Of a stretch of DNA of 64,000 bases, positions 8,291 through 16,878 are shown piece by piece (position 1 is the stretch's first letter; every line of letters begins with the position of its first letter). A program made the translations under genes and the position numbers. The notes under the pieces are model-generated. The model saw only the letters and a list, made by a program, of their open reading frames with translations. It was not told where the DNA came from and ran no database searches. This DNA is from Marinoscillum furvescens DSM 4134 (GTDB taxonomy: Bacteria; Bacteroidota; Bacteroidia; Cytophagales; Cyclobacteriaceae), in the NCBI RefSeq assembly GCF_003386095.1, contig NZ_QREG01000016.1:96863-160862 (forward strand), written 5' to 3'.

Positions 8291-10621
8291 TTACTTTTTT
8301 AGGACTTTAAAAACCTCCACTTCGTCACCCCGGTACAGTCTTAAAAAATAGGTACCGCTTTTCCATTCCTTACCAATATACTTCATCTCCAGGCTGTGCA
8401 CGCCGGTAATCTGCTCTATTTGCCTGCCCGCTTCATCTACTACCTCTATTTGATCAATTTGCCCCTTTAGCCCTTCGATGTTGAGTTCGTTTTCAAATGG
8501 ATTTGGAAAAGGGTGTGCTAGTTTACTCTTTTTTTTTGCACCCAGGGCAGGCTCCTCTGGTGTCTCCTGAGCAGTGTACACTACACATACATCGGAGGCC
8601 CCATTGGCCAGTGTAGCATGGATCCCAGCACTACCTTCAGCCAGACAGGTCACTTCGCCAGTAGCAGACACCGTGGCTACCTCGGGGTTATTGCTGGACC
8701 AGGTAATGGGTTCTGCTCCTGCCTCTGCTGTAAGCTGATAGCGCTCGCCGGGCTCTACCTCCATGCGGCTTTCAGCTATTTTCACATGAGCTACCTTAGG
8801 TACAATCTCTTCAGGTATGTTGAGCTTTTTATCATCAGCACCAAGTGCAAAATCAGTGCGGTTCCATACATTTTGCTGACTCCAGTCTGTCTCTATGCGC
8901 CCATCTCCCAGTACGATATTGCCAAGCTTTTGGCGGAACCATTCTGTCAGTTCTTTGTAAGCCGGATCAAACGACACATTGCTTCGCTCTGCAGGATCTA
9001 CGCGCAAGTCATACAGGGCCAGGCTCGCCTCTTCAAAAGAGGCATTGAGCGCCCATTCAATATTTTCGTTAGGGGCGTATTGCTTGCCCGGTCTACCCCA
9101 ACCTTTGCGGGTACGCATAGAAAAGGCAAAATCTTCCGTACGCATATAAGCCCTGGGACCACCTACGCTGTTGATTTCTCCGATGATGTATGCTTTGGGC
9201 ACATCATCCTCCTGCAGTCTGGCGCCCATATCCTGACCATCCAAAAATTCATACGCTTCGTTAGAAAGATCAGCACCTGCAGCAGCAAGCATCGTAGGCA
9301 CAAAATCCACATATTCGGTAAAGCCTTCGTATACTTCACCCGGAGGGTATTTGGTTTTATCTGATGACACTACTATAGCCGCTCCGTGATTGGAGAGCTG
9401 CCAGGGAGTGAATTTTGCCTCAATCCCCTGCTCGCCCAGATGCCAGCCATGGTCGCCAGTTACGTACAGTATGAGGTACTCCTGGCCATTGCGCTCACTG
9501 TACGCTTTGAAAGCATCTATAGCCTCCCCCACTAAATGATCGCCATACGCACAAAACGCATAATAATCCCGTATAGCTTGTTGCTTTTCTTCATAGCTCA
9601 GCCCATCGATCTGTAGTTGTTCGTAAAGGTCCTTCATCTGGGCAGGCAGCTTATCCACCTCACTCTGGTCAAACTCCGGAATGGCATAAATCTCGTCTTT
9701 AAACTTATCTCTGTACTCCTTAGGAGGCATCACAGGGGTGTGAGGAAAATGAAAAGACAAGCTCAAAAACTGAGGTTGCGAAGGCTTGGCTCCCTGTACC
9801 GTTTTACCCGCCAGTGTAGTATAAGTTTTGTCCTGATTTTCAAGGTAATTTTTAAACTCATCCAACACATACCCATCTAGCGTTTTGCCTGATTCCTGGG
9901 AGTTTACTCCTCCGATTATTAGGTTTGGATTGGATCTGGTATATGAAAAGAGCAGGTCTAGCTCCTCTACAATGGCGGCCTTATCAGCCGCATCCTGAGC
10001 CGTGAGCCCACCTTCCCGCTCGGTATAGTAGTACTTCATGCTGCCATCGGGGAAATGAAACTCATTGCGAACACCAACCTTCTTTCCTCCTTCCCAAAAC
10101 ACATTAGAGAACCAGTCAGAAAAGCCAAGCTTAGCCAGATCGTTTTTGTTATCGATTTTGAAATCGTAAAATCCGAGATCGTTCCAGGTGACTCCCGGAC
10201 CCCATTCAAATATGCGGTAGCCACTCTTGCCCATTAGTGTAGTGCGATACCCCAAATCACTCATCAGCTCAGGCAATGTTTTCGTGAAATAGTCCACCTG
10301 ATCGTGGGTTTGCTCGAATCCATAAATACCAGTGTGATGCGGGTACTTGCCAGTGATCATACTCCCTCGAGAAGGCGCACATGCCGGTGAATTGCAATAG
10401 TTATTGACAAAAAACACTCCTTCTGCCGCCAGTGCATCCACATTGGGTGATGACACCATACCTAGCGGGCTATCACTAATTCCTGTCGTAGTTTTATTAA
10501 AAATACCATTGGAGTCCATGCGCTGATCGTCGGTGAGTATCCAGAGGATATTCGGACGATCTTGCGCTGTAGCTTGCAGCGATATCACTAAGAGTAGGGC
10601 TAAAATTAATCTCATAAACAT
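8291..10621 (-). CDS. S1 family sulfatase with Ig-like domain and T9SS sorting tail
   Basis: A 776-residue secreted sulfatase; an ATG two codons in (10615) is an equally good start. It has a signal peptide to about residue 20, ILTDDQRMDS near residue 28, and the formylglycine Cys C81 in ACAPSRGSMITG. Further hallmarks are LMGKSGYR and VTGDHGWHLGEQG. After the catalytic domain (to about residue 590) there is a Big_2-like bacterial Ig domain (EPITWSSNNPEVATVSATGE) and then a sorting tail beginning HPFPNPFENELNIEG and ending FKVLKK. The tail implies T9SS export to the surface or medium, unlike the periplasmic sulfatases around it. This makes it a candidate for desulfating the intact polymer or large fragments before import. 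It is the first of two tightly spaced sulfatase genes. Confidence 0.88.
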   Translation of the reverse strand: MFMRLILALLLVISLQATAQDRPNILWILTDDQRMDSNGIFNKTTTGISDSPLGMVSSPNVDALAAEGVFFVNNYCNSPACAPSRGSMITGKYPHHTGIYGFEQTHDQVDYFTKTLPELMSDLGYRTTLMGKSGYRIFEWGPGVTWNDLGFYDFKIDNKNDLAKLGFSDWFSNVFWEGGKKVGVRNEFHFPDGSMKYYYTEREGGLTAQDAADKAAIVEELDLLFSYTRSNPNLIIGGVNSQESGKTLDGYVLDEFKNYLENQDKTYTTLAGKTVQGAKPSQPQFLSLSFHFPHTPVMPPKEYRDKFKDEIYAIPEFDQSEVDKLPAQMKDLYEQLQIDGLSYEEKQQAIRDYYAFCAYGDHLVGEAIDAFKAYSERNGQEYLILYVTGDHGWHLGEQGIEAKFTPWQLSNHGAAIVVSSDKTKYPPGEVYEGFTEYVDFVPTMLAAAGADLSNEAYEFLDGQDMGARLQEDDVPKAYIIGEINSVGGPRAYMRTEDFAFSMRTRKGWGRPGKQYAPNENIEWALNASFEEASLALYDLRVDPAERSNVSFDPAYKELTEWFRQKLGNIVLGDGRIETDWSQQNVWNRTDFALGADDKKLNIPEEIVPKVAHVKIAESRMEVEPGERYQLTAEAGAEPITWSSNNPEVATVSATGEVTCLAEGSAGIHATLANGASDVCVVYTAQETPEEPALGAKKKSKLAHPFPNPFENELNIEGLKGQIDQIEVVDEAGRQIEQITGVHSLEMKYIGKEWKSGTYFLRLYRGDEVEVFKVLKK

Positions 10622-10679
10622 GCTATTTTCAGCGCTTAAAATAGGCCTTTGCCCTCGATAAATTTGAGCAAGCGTTTGT

Positions 10680-12152
10680 CTAGCTTCCTTCCAGGGTAAG
10701 CTTCAGCGCAAAAGCGTGTTTACCCACCGGGTTTGTAGGCAGTTTAACGCGGAGCCCATCACCTTCCTGCTGCCAGCCTTGTAGTTCCCCATGTCCCAGC
10801 AGTGAGATTGACGATACCTCTTTATCTAACATGCCTTTATCTTTTCCGAGAATTCTGATGATCAGCTCATTTTCCGGCCAGGCAAGCACAATCGCATAAA
10901 GTACGCCATCTTTTTGTGTGAAACGAATGTCCTCTGCAGTTGCATCTGGATTTTGATTTTCACTCAAATGCCCTTCCACAATTTCTTGTGGACCCTCGCC
11001 ATATATTCTCCAGGGTCGTGTGCCGTAGATCGCCTCTCCATTGATTTTTAGCCACTCCCCCATTTCCATGAGGCGTTGGCGAACGGGCTCGGGAATAGTA
11101 CCATCCGCCCGTGGAGGAATGTTGAGCAATACACAGCCATTTTTACTCACCACATCCACCAAAAAATCTATGAGCCGGTTTGTGGATTTATAGCGTGGAT
11201 TTTCTATATACGACCAGGCTTTCCAGTCCATAGAGTCATCCGTCAGCCACGGAAAGTCCTTTTTTTCGCTCATGCGAGCACGCTCCAGATCAAGTACAGC
11301 TGAACCTTTCGCTAAGTCTTCAAACTTATAGGTACAAACTACCTCACGATCCCATTGCTCAGCTCTATTGTAATAGTTAGCCAAAAACTGTTTCCTATAC
11401 TTTTCGCCGATGATGTCCATTTTGTTGTCAAACCAGATCATGTCTGGCTGGTAGTTGTCCATCAGCTCATTGAGTCTGTCTAGCCACTCCTGATTGAAGG
11501 CCTCGTCTGGCAAGGGGTCCGTCGGTTTGTTTGCCATCACAAAGGTGCCCTCAGGTACTTTAGGGCCATACAAGTCCGCAAATTTCGGATCTCCAGCATC
11601 TGTGGTGGTATCCCAGGTTGGGTACCAGGCATACATCCAATGGCGGTGATAGGTCACCAGGTATTTCATACCCTCAGCCCTTATGGCTTTTTCCATCTCG
11701 CCTACTATGTCACGCCCAGGCCCCATATCTACAGCATCCCACTCGGTAAGCTGACTATCCCACATAGCAAAGCCATCGGCATGCTCTGCCACGGGGCCTG
11801 CAAACTGTGCTCCGGATGCTTTGAATAACCTGGCCCACTCCTGAGCATCAAAATGCTCAGCGGTAAACATGGGGATAAAGTCTTTGTAACCAAACTCATC
11901 CAGTGGCCCATAGGTAGCCTCATGATGAGCTCTCACCGGATGATCTTTTACGTACATCCAGTGCGAATACCACTCCGTCTGATGGGCGGGTACACTGTAA
12001 GGTCCCCAGTGAAAGTAGATCCCAAATTTGGCATCCTGAAACCAAGATGGTGTTTCGTGCTGCTGAAGGGATTCCCAGGTAGGCTCGTATATTTTTTCAT
12101 GTTTCTGGCAAGAGAACCCCAGCACTACAAGTGCTATGTTGATGTATCTCAT
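10680..12152 (-). CDS. GH29 alpha-L-fucosidase-like lipoprotein
   Basis: A 490-residue GH29 enzyme. The N-terminus MRYINIALVVLGFSC has a lipobox-like end (C15), so it is probably a membrane lipoprotein. Family features are FGIYFHWGPYSVPAHQTEWY (residues 43-61), VAEHADGFAMWDS (121-133) and the nucleophile D242 in DMIWFDNKMD. A C-terminal beta-sandwich runs from about residue 390. GH29 enzymes release alpha-L-fucose; because L-galactose is 6-hydroxy-fucose, a role in removing L-galactose from desulfated porphyran ends is plausible here but is inference. It is 83 bases downstream of the alpha-glucuronidase-like gene and 58 bases upstream of the sulfatase, consistent with one operon. It differs clearly from the 37841-39376 paralogue. 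Confidence 0.88.
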   Translation of the reverse strand: MRYINIALVVLGFSCQKHEKIYEPTWESLQQHETPSWFQDAKFGIYFHWGPYSVPAHQTEWYSHWMYVKDHPVRAHHEATYGPLDEFGYKDFIPMFTAEHFDAQEWARLFKASGAQFAGPVAEHADGFAMWDSQLTEWDAVDMGPGRDIVGEMEKAIRAEGMKYLVTYHRHWMYAWYPTWDTTTDAGDPKFADLYGPKVPEGTFVMANKPTDPLPDEAFNQEWLDRLNELMDNYQPDMIWFDNKMDIIGEKYRKQFLANYYNRAEQWDREVVCTYKFEDLAKGSAVLDLERARMSEKKDFPWLTDDSMDWKAWSYIENPRYKSTNRLIDFLVDVVSKNGCVLLNIPPRADGTIPEPVRQRLMEMGEWLKINGEAIYGTRPWRIYGEGPQEIVEGHLSENQNPDATAEDIRFTQKDGVLYAIVLAWPENELIIRILGKDKGMLDKEVSSISLLGHGELQGWQQEGDGLRVKLPTNPVGKHAFALKLTLEGS

Positions 12153-12235
12153 AATCGTTTTGCTTCGTTCTGCATACTAACTAATCCTCGTCAGGAAGTG
12201 GATTATTTGAACTGAACTATTTCTAAACGCTACCC

Positions 12236-14608
12236 TTATTTTGAAATCTTCAATGATTGAGTCATACCATCAAAAAGTAAAACCAATGTGTGGTTGCTTT
12301 TTAGATACCAGGGACTAAGGTCTTCCCAAACCAGCTTATTAGCTCCTTTCACTCCCTGATGAACGTAATAGTTTACCAGTTCGTCACGGTCATCATATAA
12401 GGCAAGGTGTATTTCTCCAGCTTTTGGTATGGTGGCGAGCACATGTTTTGTACTTCCTCGGACTGGATACTCCAACCCTACTTTTGGAGAAGTCATTTGA
12501 AGCATCGATGGTAAACTATTCGTGCTACGATAGTTGACTACCAACTCTTCATCAAGCTGTACCATTTTCGTAAGCTTTTGCCAGTCCATTTTCTGTACTC
12601 TGGCATACATCTGAGGTCGATAATGGGCCTCAGACAATCTGGCATAATTTAGCCAGCATTCTGTAGCTTCACGCATTGTTTCCTGTAGTTGAACCTCCAA
12701 AGTAGAAGGTTGATGAGTAGTTGTCATGCGCTCCATCAGCACGGCTGCCTTTATCTTATATGCATAGTATTTTCCTAGCCAGGCAAAGGCCTTCATATCA
12801 TTTTTTACTTCAGGAAGATCATAGCCTACACCTTTGATCTGGTCAACTCTGGTCAACACCTGATCTCCCCAAAGCATGAGGCTGTCTGCAATTTGTAATG
12901 GACCTACACTTCCCGATTTACCTGCCACAAAGTCTTTGGGGGATAAAATGCCTGTGTGGGGCATAGGGCGCGGTACGCGGAAGAAGGGGGTGAACCGGAA
13001 AGTTTCGCGTGAGGCACACATTTCTGGAGCCCAATGCCTGTCCCCTGTATGAAAAGTAAACCGGTTAACCTGAGGAATGACCTTTGAAGCCGTTTGCCAG
13101 ACATCCATCAACAACTGTTCATTTTCCACCTGATATCGGGTTTTCAACAAAGAAGCCAAATGTTTATTCGGAATAGAGTTGTCATACCCCAACCTTCCCC
13201 AAAGCATGAATTTATACCAGTGCTTGTCCAGTTCCATAGTACCTTGTATGGATGGATTTTTATCAGAAAACACTCTCCCAAACACATATCCATCTGCACC
13301 CATATGATACCCGGCGGTAATTCCATCGGGGAGATTGGAGATGAAGGTCCTAACATAATCAGGATCACCCCATCGATACACGAATATGTCATCATTTCGC
13401 AAGTTCCACCAACATTTGAGGTTACTGGCTTCAAGTCCTTTTTTTAGTCCTCCGATGAACGGAGACTCTTGCGGAGACGAGTAGATTCTTGCCTTGACAT
13501 ATTTAAATCCGACATCAAAAGGATCTGGATACTGCGACCAGTACTTCATGATCTGATCAAACTTAGAATACCATACACGATGTACAAAATTCACTGTCCG
13601 CTCTGGGTGGTCTTTTTTATAGTCAAGAATACCTAACCCATAAGTCTCCCAAAGCCATCGCTCGCGTTCATCAGCTACATCCTTACCTTCACCCACTTCC
13701 ATTCGCTCGCCAGCTGTAATGCCTATTCCTTTTACTTGCGGATAGGTTTCAAGAAACACTCGTATAGCCTCCCTGTAGTAAGCTTTAGTGGCCGAATTAT
13801 CTATATCATCTGAAAGCCCATACTGGCCATATGTACCGTTTGTATAGATATTCCAGGTATACAGGTAGATGTTCACCCCTCGGCTTTTCGCATAGTCAAA
13901 CACCTGATTCCAAAACGCAATTTTCTCATCGATGGTGATGGTTTTCACCTTTTTCAGATTGGAAAGCACATTTTCGGTAAGTCCTCCAGCATCTCCCCAC
14001 TCCCCTACAGGTCCCTGAGGAGTGAGAGTAGTCACGTATACATCGTCGAGAGCCAGTTCGGGATAGTTTGGCAATTTTGTCATCACCTGAAAAGGATTGG
14101 GAGACCACAGGGAAAGCACATTGTATCGATACCTTGCCATGCGATCAAAAAAAGCACGCCAAAAGGTCATATCCCACATATGGAGAATGTTGCGCTGGGC
14201 AGCATCTCCTGTATCATCATAGCTGGGTGCACGTGCATCTAAAGGAATATTGAACTTCAAGCCTCTGTTATGCAGGTAGGGTGTGCCTTGTTTTCCATTT
14301 AAATGCTCTAAATCTTGCTGTGTGTTAATCCATTCGGCCACTTCCAGGGCCCCATACATTACGCCGAGCTCATCTCCAGATATTTTTACTTGCCCTGCGG
14401 TGTAGGTTAGCCTGTAGCTTTGCTCATCTGCTGCTGGCGAAACCTCGAAATGTACACTTATCTTCTCCTGCTGTGCAGTAAGGGCAGAGGCTATCTCCGC
14501 TATCCCAAATTTCACCAGTGGCGAGTCCGTATCACCCGACACACTGGGTTGGGCGCTAACTGCACCAAAGATGAGACCTACAAGAATATATGTGACTAAC
14601 CTCATCAT
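12236..14608 (-). CDS. Large alpha-glucuronidase-like (GH67/GH115-like) glycosidase candidate
   Basis: A 790-residue secreted protein (signal peptide MMRLVTYILVGLIFGAVSA). The N-terminal 100 residues look like the small alpha/beta domain that precedes the barrel in GH20, GH67 and GH115 enzymes (ISGDELGVMYGALEVAEWI). Next comes RGLKFNIPLDARAPSYDD and a barrel-like region with MARYRYNVLSLWSPNPF and VKGIGITAGERMEVGEG. A C-terminal helical and beta region follows from about residue 560. I recognise the general family, often annotated as alpha-glucuronidase or carbohydrate-binding, but not a characterised activity, and the catalytic acids cannot be fixed by eye. Its ATG overlaps the stop of the upstream acetolactate-decarboxylase-like gene by 4 bases (ATGA), which suggests translational coupling and a joint function. 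Confidence 0.6.
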   Translation of the reverse strand: MMRLVTYILVGLIFGAVSAQPSVSGDTDSPLVKFGIAEIASALTAQQEKISVHFEVSPAADEQSYRLTYTAGQVKISGDELGVMYGALEVAEWINTQQDLEHLNGKQGTPYLHNRGLKFNIPLDARAPSYDDTGDAAQRNILHMWDMTFWRAFFDRMARYRYNVLSLWSPNPFQVMTKLPNYPELALDDVYVTTLTPQGPVGEWGDAGGLTENVLSNLKKVKTITIDEKIAFWNQVFDYAKSRGVNIYLYTWNIYTNGTYGQYGLSDDIDNSATKAYYREAIRVFLETYPQVKGIGITAGERMEVGEGKDVADERERWLWETYGLGILDYKKDHPERTVNFVHRVWYSKFDQIMKYWSQYPDPFDVGFKYVKARIYSSPQESPFIGGLKKGLEASNLKCWWNLRNDDIFVYRWGDPDYVRTFISNLPDGITAGYHMGADGYVFGRVFSDKNPSIQGTMELDKHWYKFMLWGRLGYDNSIPNKHLASLLKTRYQVENEQLLMDVWQTASKVIPQVNRFTFHTGDRHWAPEMCASRETFRFTPFFRVPRPMPHTGILSPKDFVAGKSGSVGPLQIADSLMLWGDQVLTRVDQIKGVGYDLPEVKNDMKAFAWLGKYYAYKIKAAVLMERMTTTHQPSTLEVQLQETMREATECWLNYARLSEAHYRPQMYARVQKMDWQKLTKMVQLDEELVVNYRSTNSLPSMLQMTSPKVGLEYPVRGSTKHVLATIPKAGEIHLALYDDRDELVNYYVHQGVKGANKLVWEDLSPWYLKSNHTLVLLFDGMTQSLKISK

Positions 14609-15399
14609 TTCTTTTCGTATTGGAAACGTTTATCAAAATCACCTTCGAGATACTCCTTTTGACGAGGCAATTCGAACTCATAAGCATAAAGTTCGTCTAC
14701 ATGTACTTGCAAGCTAGATGCTTTAAAGTCCATAACATGGCCAGCAAACTGCTCATCATCAGACACAAAGTGCAGGTGGTATCCAGCCACGTTGATATCT
14801 CCGATAAAATCCGGACTAAAAAAACCGACCATGGTTCCTGAAAAATTTGATCTTTCGAAAATTGGTCGATTTGGGATCAAAACATCCAGGCCCGTATCAA
14901 ACGGTTTATCCTGTTTGTGCAATCCACCACACTTCATGTAGTCAAACTCACCGGAAATTTTAAAAGCGTAAAAGATGTTTCGAGAAGGTAAACGAGCATT
15001 GATAGCGGCACGCAGTTCGTCATAGTTGCTAGCCTGTACCTCAAAGGTGTGGTCAGCTTCAAAAAATGTAGCGTTTACATAGGCAATTTTATCCTTTGGT
15101 TGTGCTATAGTCACCTTACCATCCTCCGTAGCACGATACAGCTTTCCGTCTAGCATGATCAACTCACCATCCAATCGATCAAAGGAACCAAGTCCGAGAT
15201 CTCCATTCTGGTATAATCGCTCGGCAGTTAATTCTCCATCGAAAATCCGGTTTACAAAAGCATACCATATAGAGTAGTGATAAAACTTATCTTTGGTCAC
15301 TGCAGTATTGCTCGTAATTTCCTGGTTTGAACAAGGTTTCTGACAAGCAGCCAACATGGCGCTCAGACAAATCATAAAAGCGAGTTTTTTCATAGCCAT
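14605..15399 (-). CDS. Acetolactate-decarboxylase-like lipoprotein
   Basis: A 264-residue protein with a lipobox (LAAC, C19), so it is exported and lipid-anchored, whereas classical alpha-acetolactate decarboxylase is a soluble enzyme making acetoin. The family is clear: GDLGLGSFDRLDGELIMLDG (residues 66-85), NIFYAFKISGEF (141-152), GTMVGFFSPDF and VAGYHLHFVSDDEQFAGHVMDF. The three zinc histidines are kept at the family spacing (H208, H210, H221), as is E79 of the DGEL motif. At the position where I remember the Bacillus enzyme having the active-site Arg of TRTV, this protein has G158 in KCGGLHKQDKPF. It overlaps the glycosidase gene by 4 bases and sits among sulfatases. Its substrate is unknown; a sugar-derived compound is a guess from context. 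Confidence 0.82.
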   Translation of the reverse strand: MAMKKLAFMICLSAMLAACQKPCSNQEITSNTAVTKDKFYHYSIWYAFVNRIFDGELTAERLYQNGDLGLGSFDRLDGELIMLDGKLYRATEDGKVTIAQPKDKIAYVNATFFEADHTFEVQASNYDELRAAINARLPSRNIFYAFKISGEFDYMKCGGLHKQDKPFDTGLDVLIPNRPIFERSNFSGTMVGFFSPDFIGDINVAGYHLHFVSDDEQFAGHVMDFKASSLQVHVDELYAYEFELPRQKEYLEGDFDKRFQYEKK

Positions 15400-15470
15400 T
15401 TCTTTCTTGTGGTTAGGATTTTAATTTAAGGTTGGGATTTAGGCACACCCCCTGCTTCACAGAGTTAAAT

Positions 15471-16877
15471 TCACTTTTCCCCTCTACTCGCCCGGTCTAT
15501 CCACTCTTGACGCTTTTGCTCTTCCTTTTTCACATTTTCGGCGTGAGGATCATACCACTTGGCAGGTACGGTATTTTCATTCCAGCTAGCATAAAGCTGC
15601 TCCAACTCAGATACCTTCTCAGGCATCTCTTCAACGAGGTTGTTTTGCTCATAGGGATCTTGCGACAGGTCAAAGAGCAGCCTGGCATCTTTATAGCCGG
15701 ATTTTACCAACTTAAAATCCCCAGACCTCACAGCATAGCCCGCTCCGTCAGAGTACCTCCAATACAGGTTTTCATGTGGCGCCCCTCCTTTTTTACCGGT
15801 TAGATAGGGTAAAAGGCTCACTCCGTCCAGCTTTTTTGGCTCCGGGTGCTTCACTTGGGCTGCCGCCAAAATAGTTGGGTAGATATCCAGCGCTGATATA
15901 GGATGGTCATACACCTGCCCGGCAGTAATGGCCGCCGGCCAGCTGATAGCAAATGGCACGCGAATGCCCCCTTCAAACAGCATCCCTTTATGCCCCCTGA
16001 AAGGGTGACTGCTGGCACCATTGAGTGCAGCACCATTGTCGCTATAGAAGAAAATAAGCGTGTTGTCATACTGACCCGTTTCTTTGAGTTTCTGGATCAC
16101 TTGCCCTATGCCCTCGTCCATAGCGCGTACCATCGCTGCATATACAGCACGTTGCCCATCTTCTATATGCTCGGTTTGCTTCAAATACTTCCTGGTAGCA
16201 TGCAATGGCGAGTGTGGTGCATTATATGCCAGGTACATAAAAAAAGGATCGTCCTTTTTCGCATAACCGTCAATGTAGTTTACTGCTTCTCTGGAAAAAT
16301 CATCAGTGAGGTAAGTCAATTCCTCCTGAGGGACCAACTGACCGTTTCGCTGCACACCATGAATCGCTCCTTTCTTGCCAGTGTCACCCCAGTAGCTGAG
16401 GCCTCCACCGATGAACCCAAACCAGTCATCAAAGCCCTGACTGATCGGCCAGAACTGAGCTGAGTCACCCAGGTGCCATTTTCCAATGGCGCAAGTCTGG
16501 TAGTCGTTTTGCTGCAAAAGCTCCGAAATCAACAACTCCTCCACAGGAAGGCCGTCATCCACCTGCGCATCATTGTACGGCAGGTTGTTTTCATGCCCAA
16601 AGCGCTGCTGATATCTACCTGACAACAGGCCAGCTCTGCTTGGGCTACAATACGGATGCGAAGCGTATCCCTGCGTAAAAATGACACCATCATGGGCCAG
16701 CGCATCCAGATGGGGTGTAGGTATATCCGTACAGCCGTTGAATCCTACATCGCCCCACCCCTGATCATCGGAAAGTATGATTAATACGTTGGGTTTCCTG
16801 CTTTGTGAATAGGCTATCACACTTGAAAACATTATGAGAAGCAATAATGCACGTTTTATGGTTGATTTTTTATTCAT
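15471..16877 (-). CDS. S1 family sulfatase (formylglycine type)
   Basis: A 468-residue sulfatase with signal peptide ending near S24/Q25. Motifs are ILSDDQGWGDVGFNG (residues 34-48), C77 in YCSPSRAGLLSGRYQQRFG, AIGKWHLG, FMYLAYNAPHSP and FYSDNGAALNG. No lipobox or sorting tail is present, so the periplasm is the likely location. The C-terminus is short and highly charged (KKEEQKRQEWIDRASRGEK). Its start is immediately downstream of the neighbouring sulfatase stop at 16879, so the two are translated from one message. Sequence style (DDQGWGDVG, PTPHLDALA) is closest to the sulfatase at 50541 among its neighbours, but the two are clearly different proteins. The sulfate position it attacks is not known. 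Confidence 0.9.
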   Translation of the reverse strand: MNKKSTIKRALLLLIMFSSVIAYSQSRKPNVLIILSDDQGWGDVGFNGCTDIPTPHLDALAHDGVIFTQGYASHPYCSPSRAGLLSGRYQQRFGHENNLPYNDAQVDDGLPVEELLISELLQQNDYQTCAIGKWHLGDSAQFWPISQGFDDWFGFIGGGLSYWGDTGKKGAIHGVQRNGQLVPQEELTYLTDDFSREAVNYIDGYAKKDDPFFMYLAYNAPHSPLHATRKYLKQTEHIEDGQRAVYAAMVRAMDEGIGQVIQKLKETGQYDNTLIFFYSDNGAALNGASSHPFRGHKGMLFEGGIRVPFAISWPAAITAGQVYDHPISALDIYPTILAAAQVKHPEPKKLDGVSLLPYLTGKKGGAPHENLYWRYSDGAGYAVRSGDFKLVKSGYKDARLLFDLSQDPYEQNNLVEEMPEKVSELEQLYASWNENTVPAKWYDPHAENVKKEEQKRQEWIDRASRGEK

Positions 16878-16878
16878 T

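Noticed and set aside
8618..9364. Open frame of 248 codons on the plus strand
   Set aside because: It lies wholly antisense to the well-supported sulfatase at 8291-10621 and has no recognisable domain or start signal.
15903..16463. Open frame of 186 codons on the plus strand
   Set aside because: It is antisense to the sulfatase at 15471-16877 and shows no domain.
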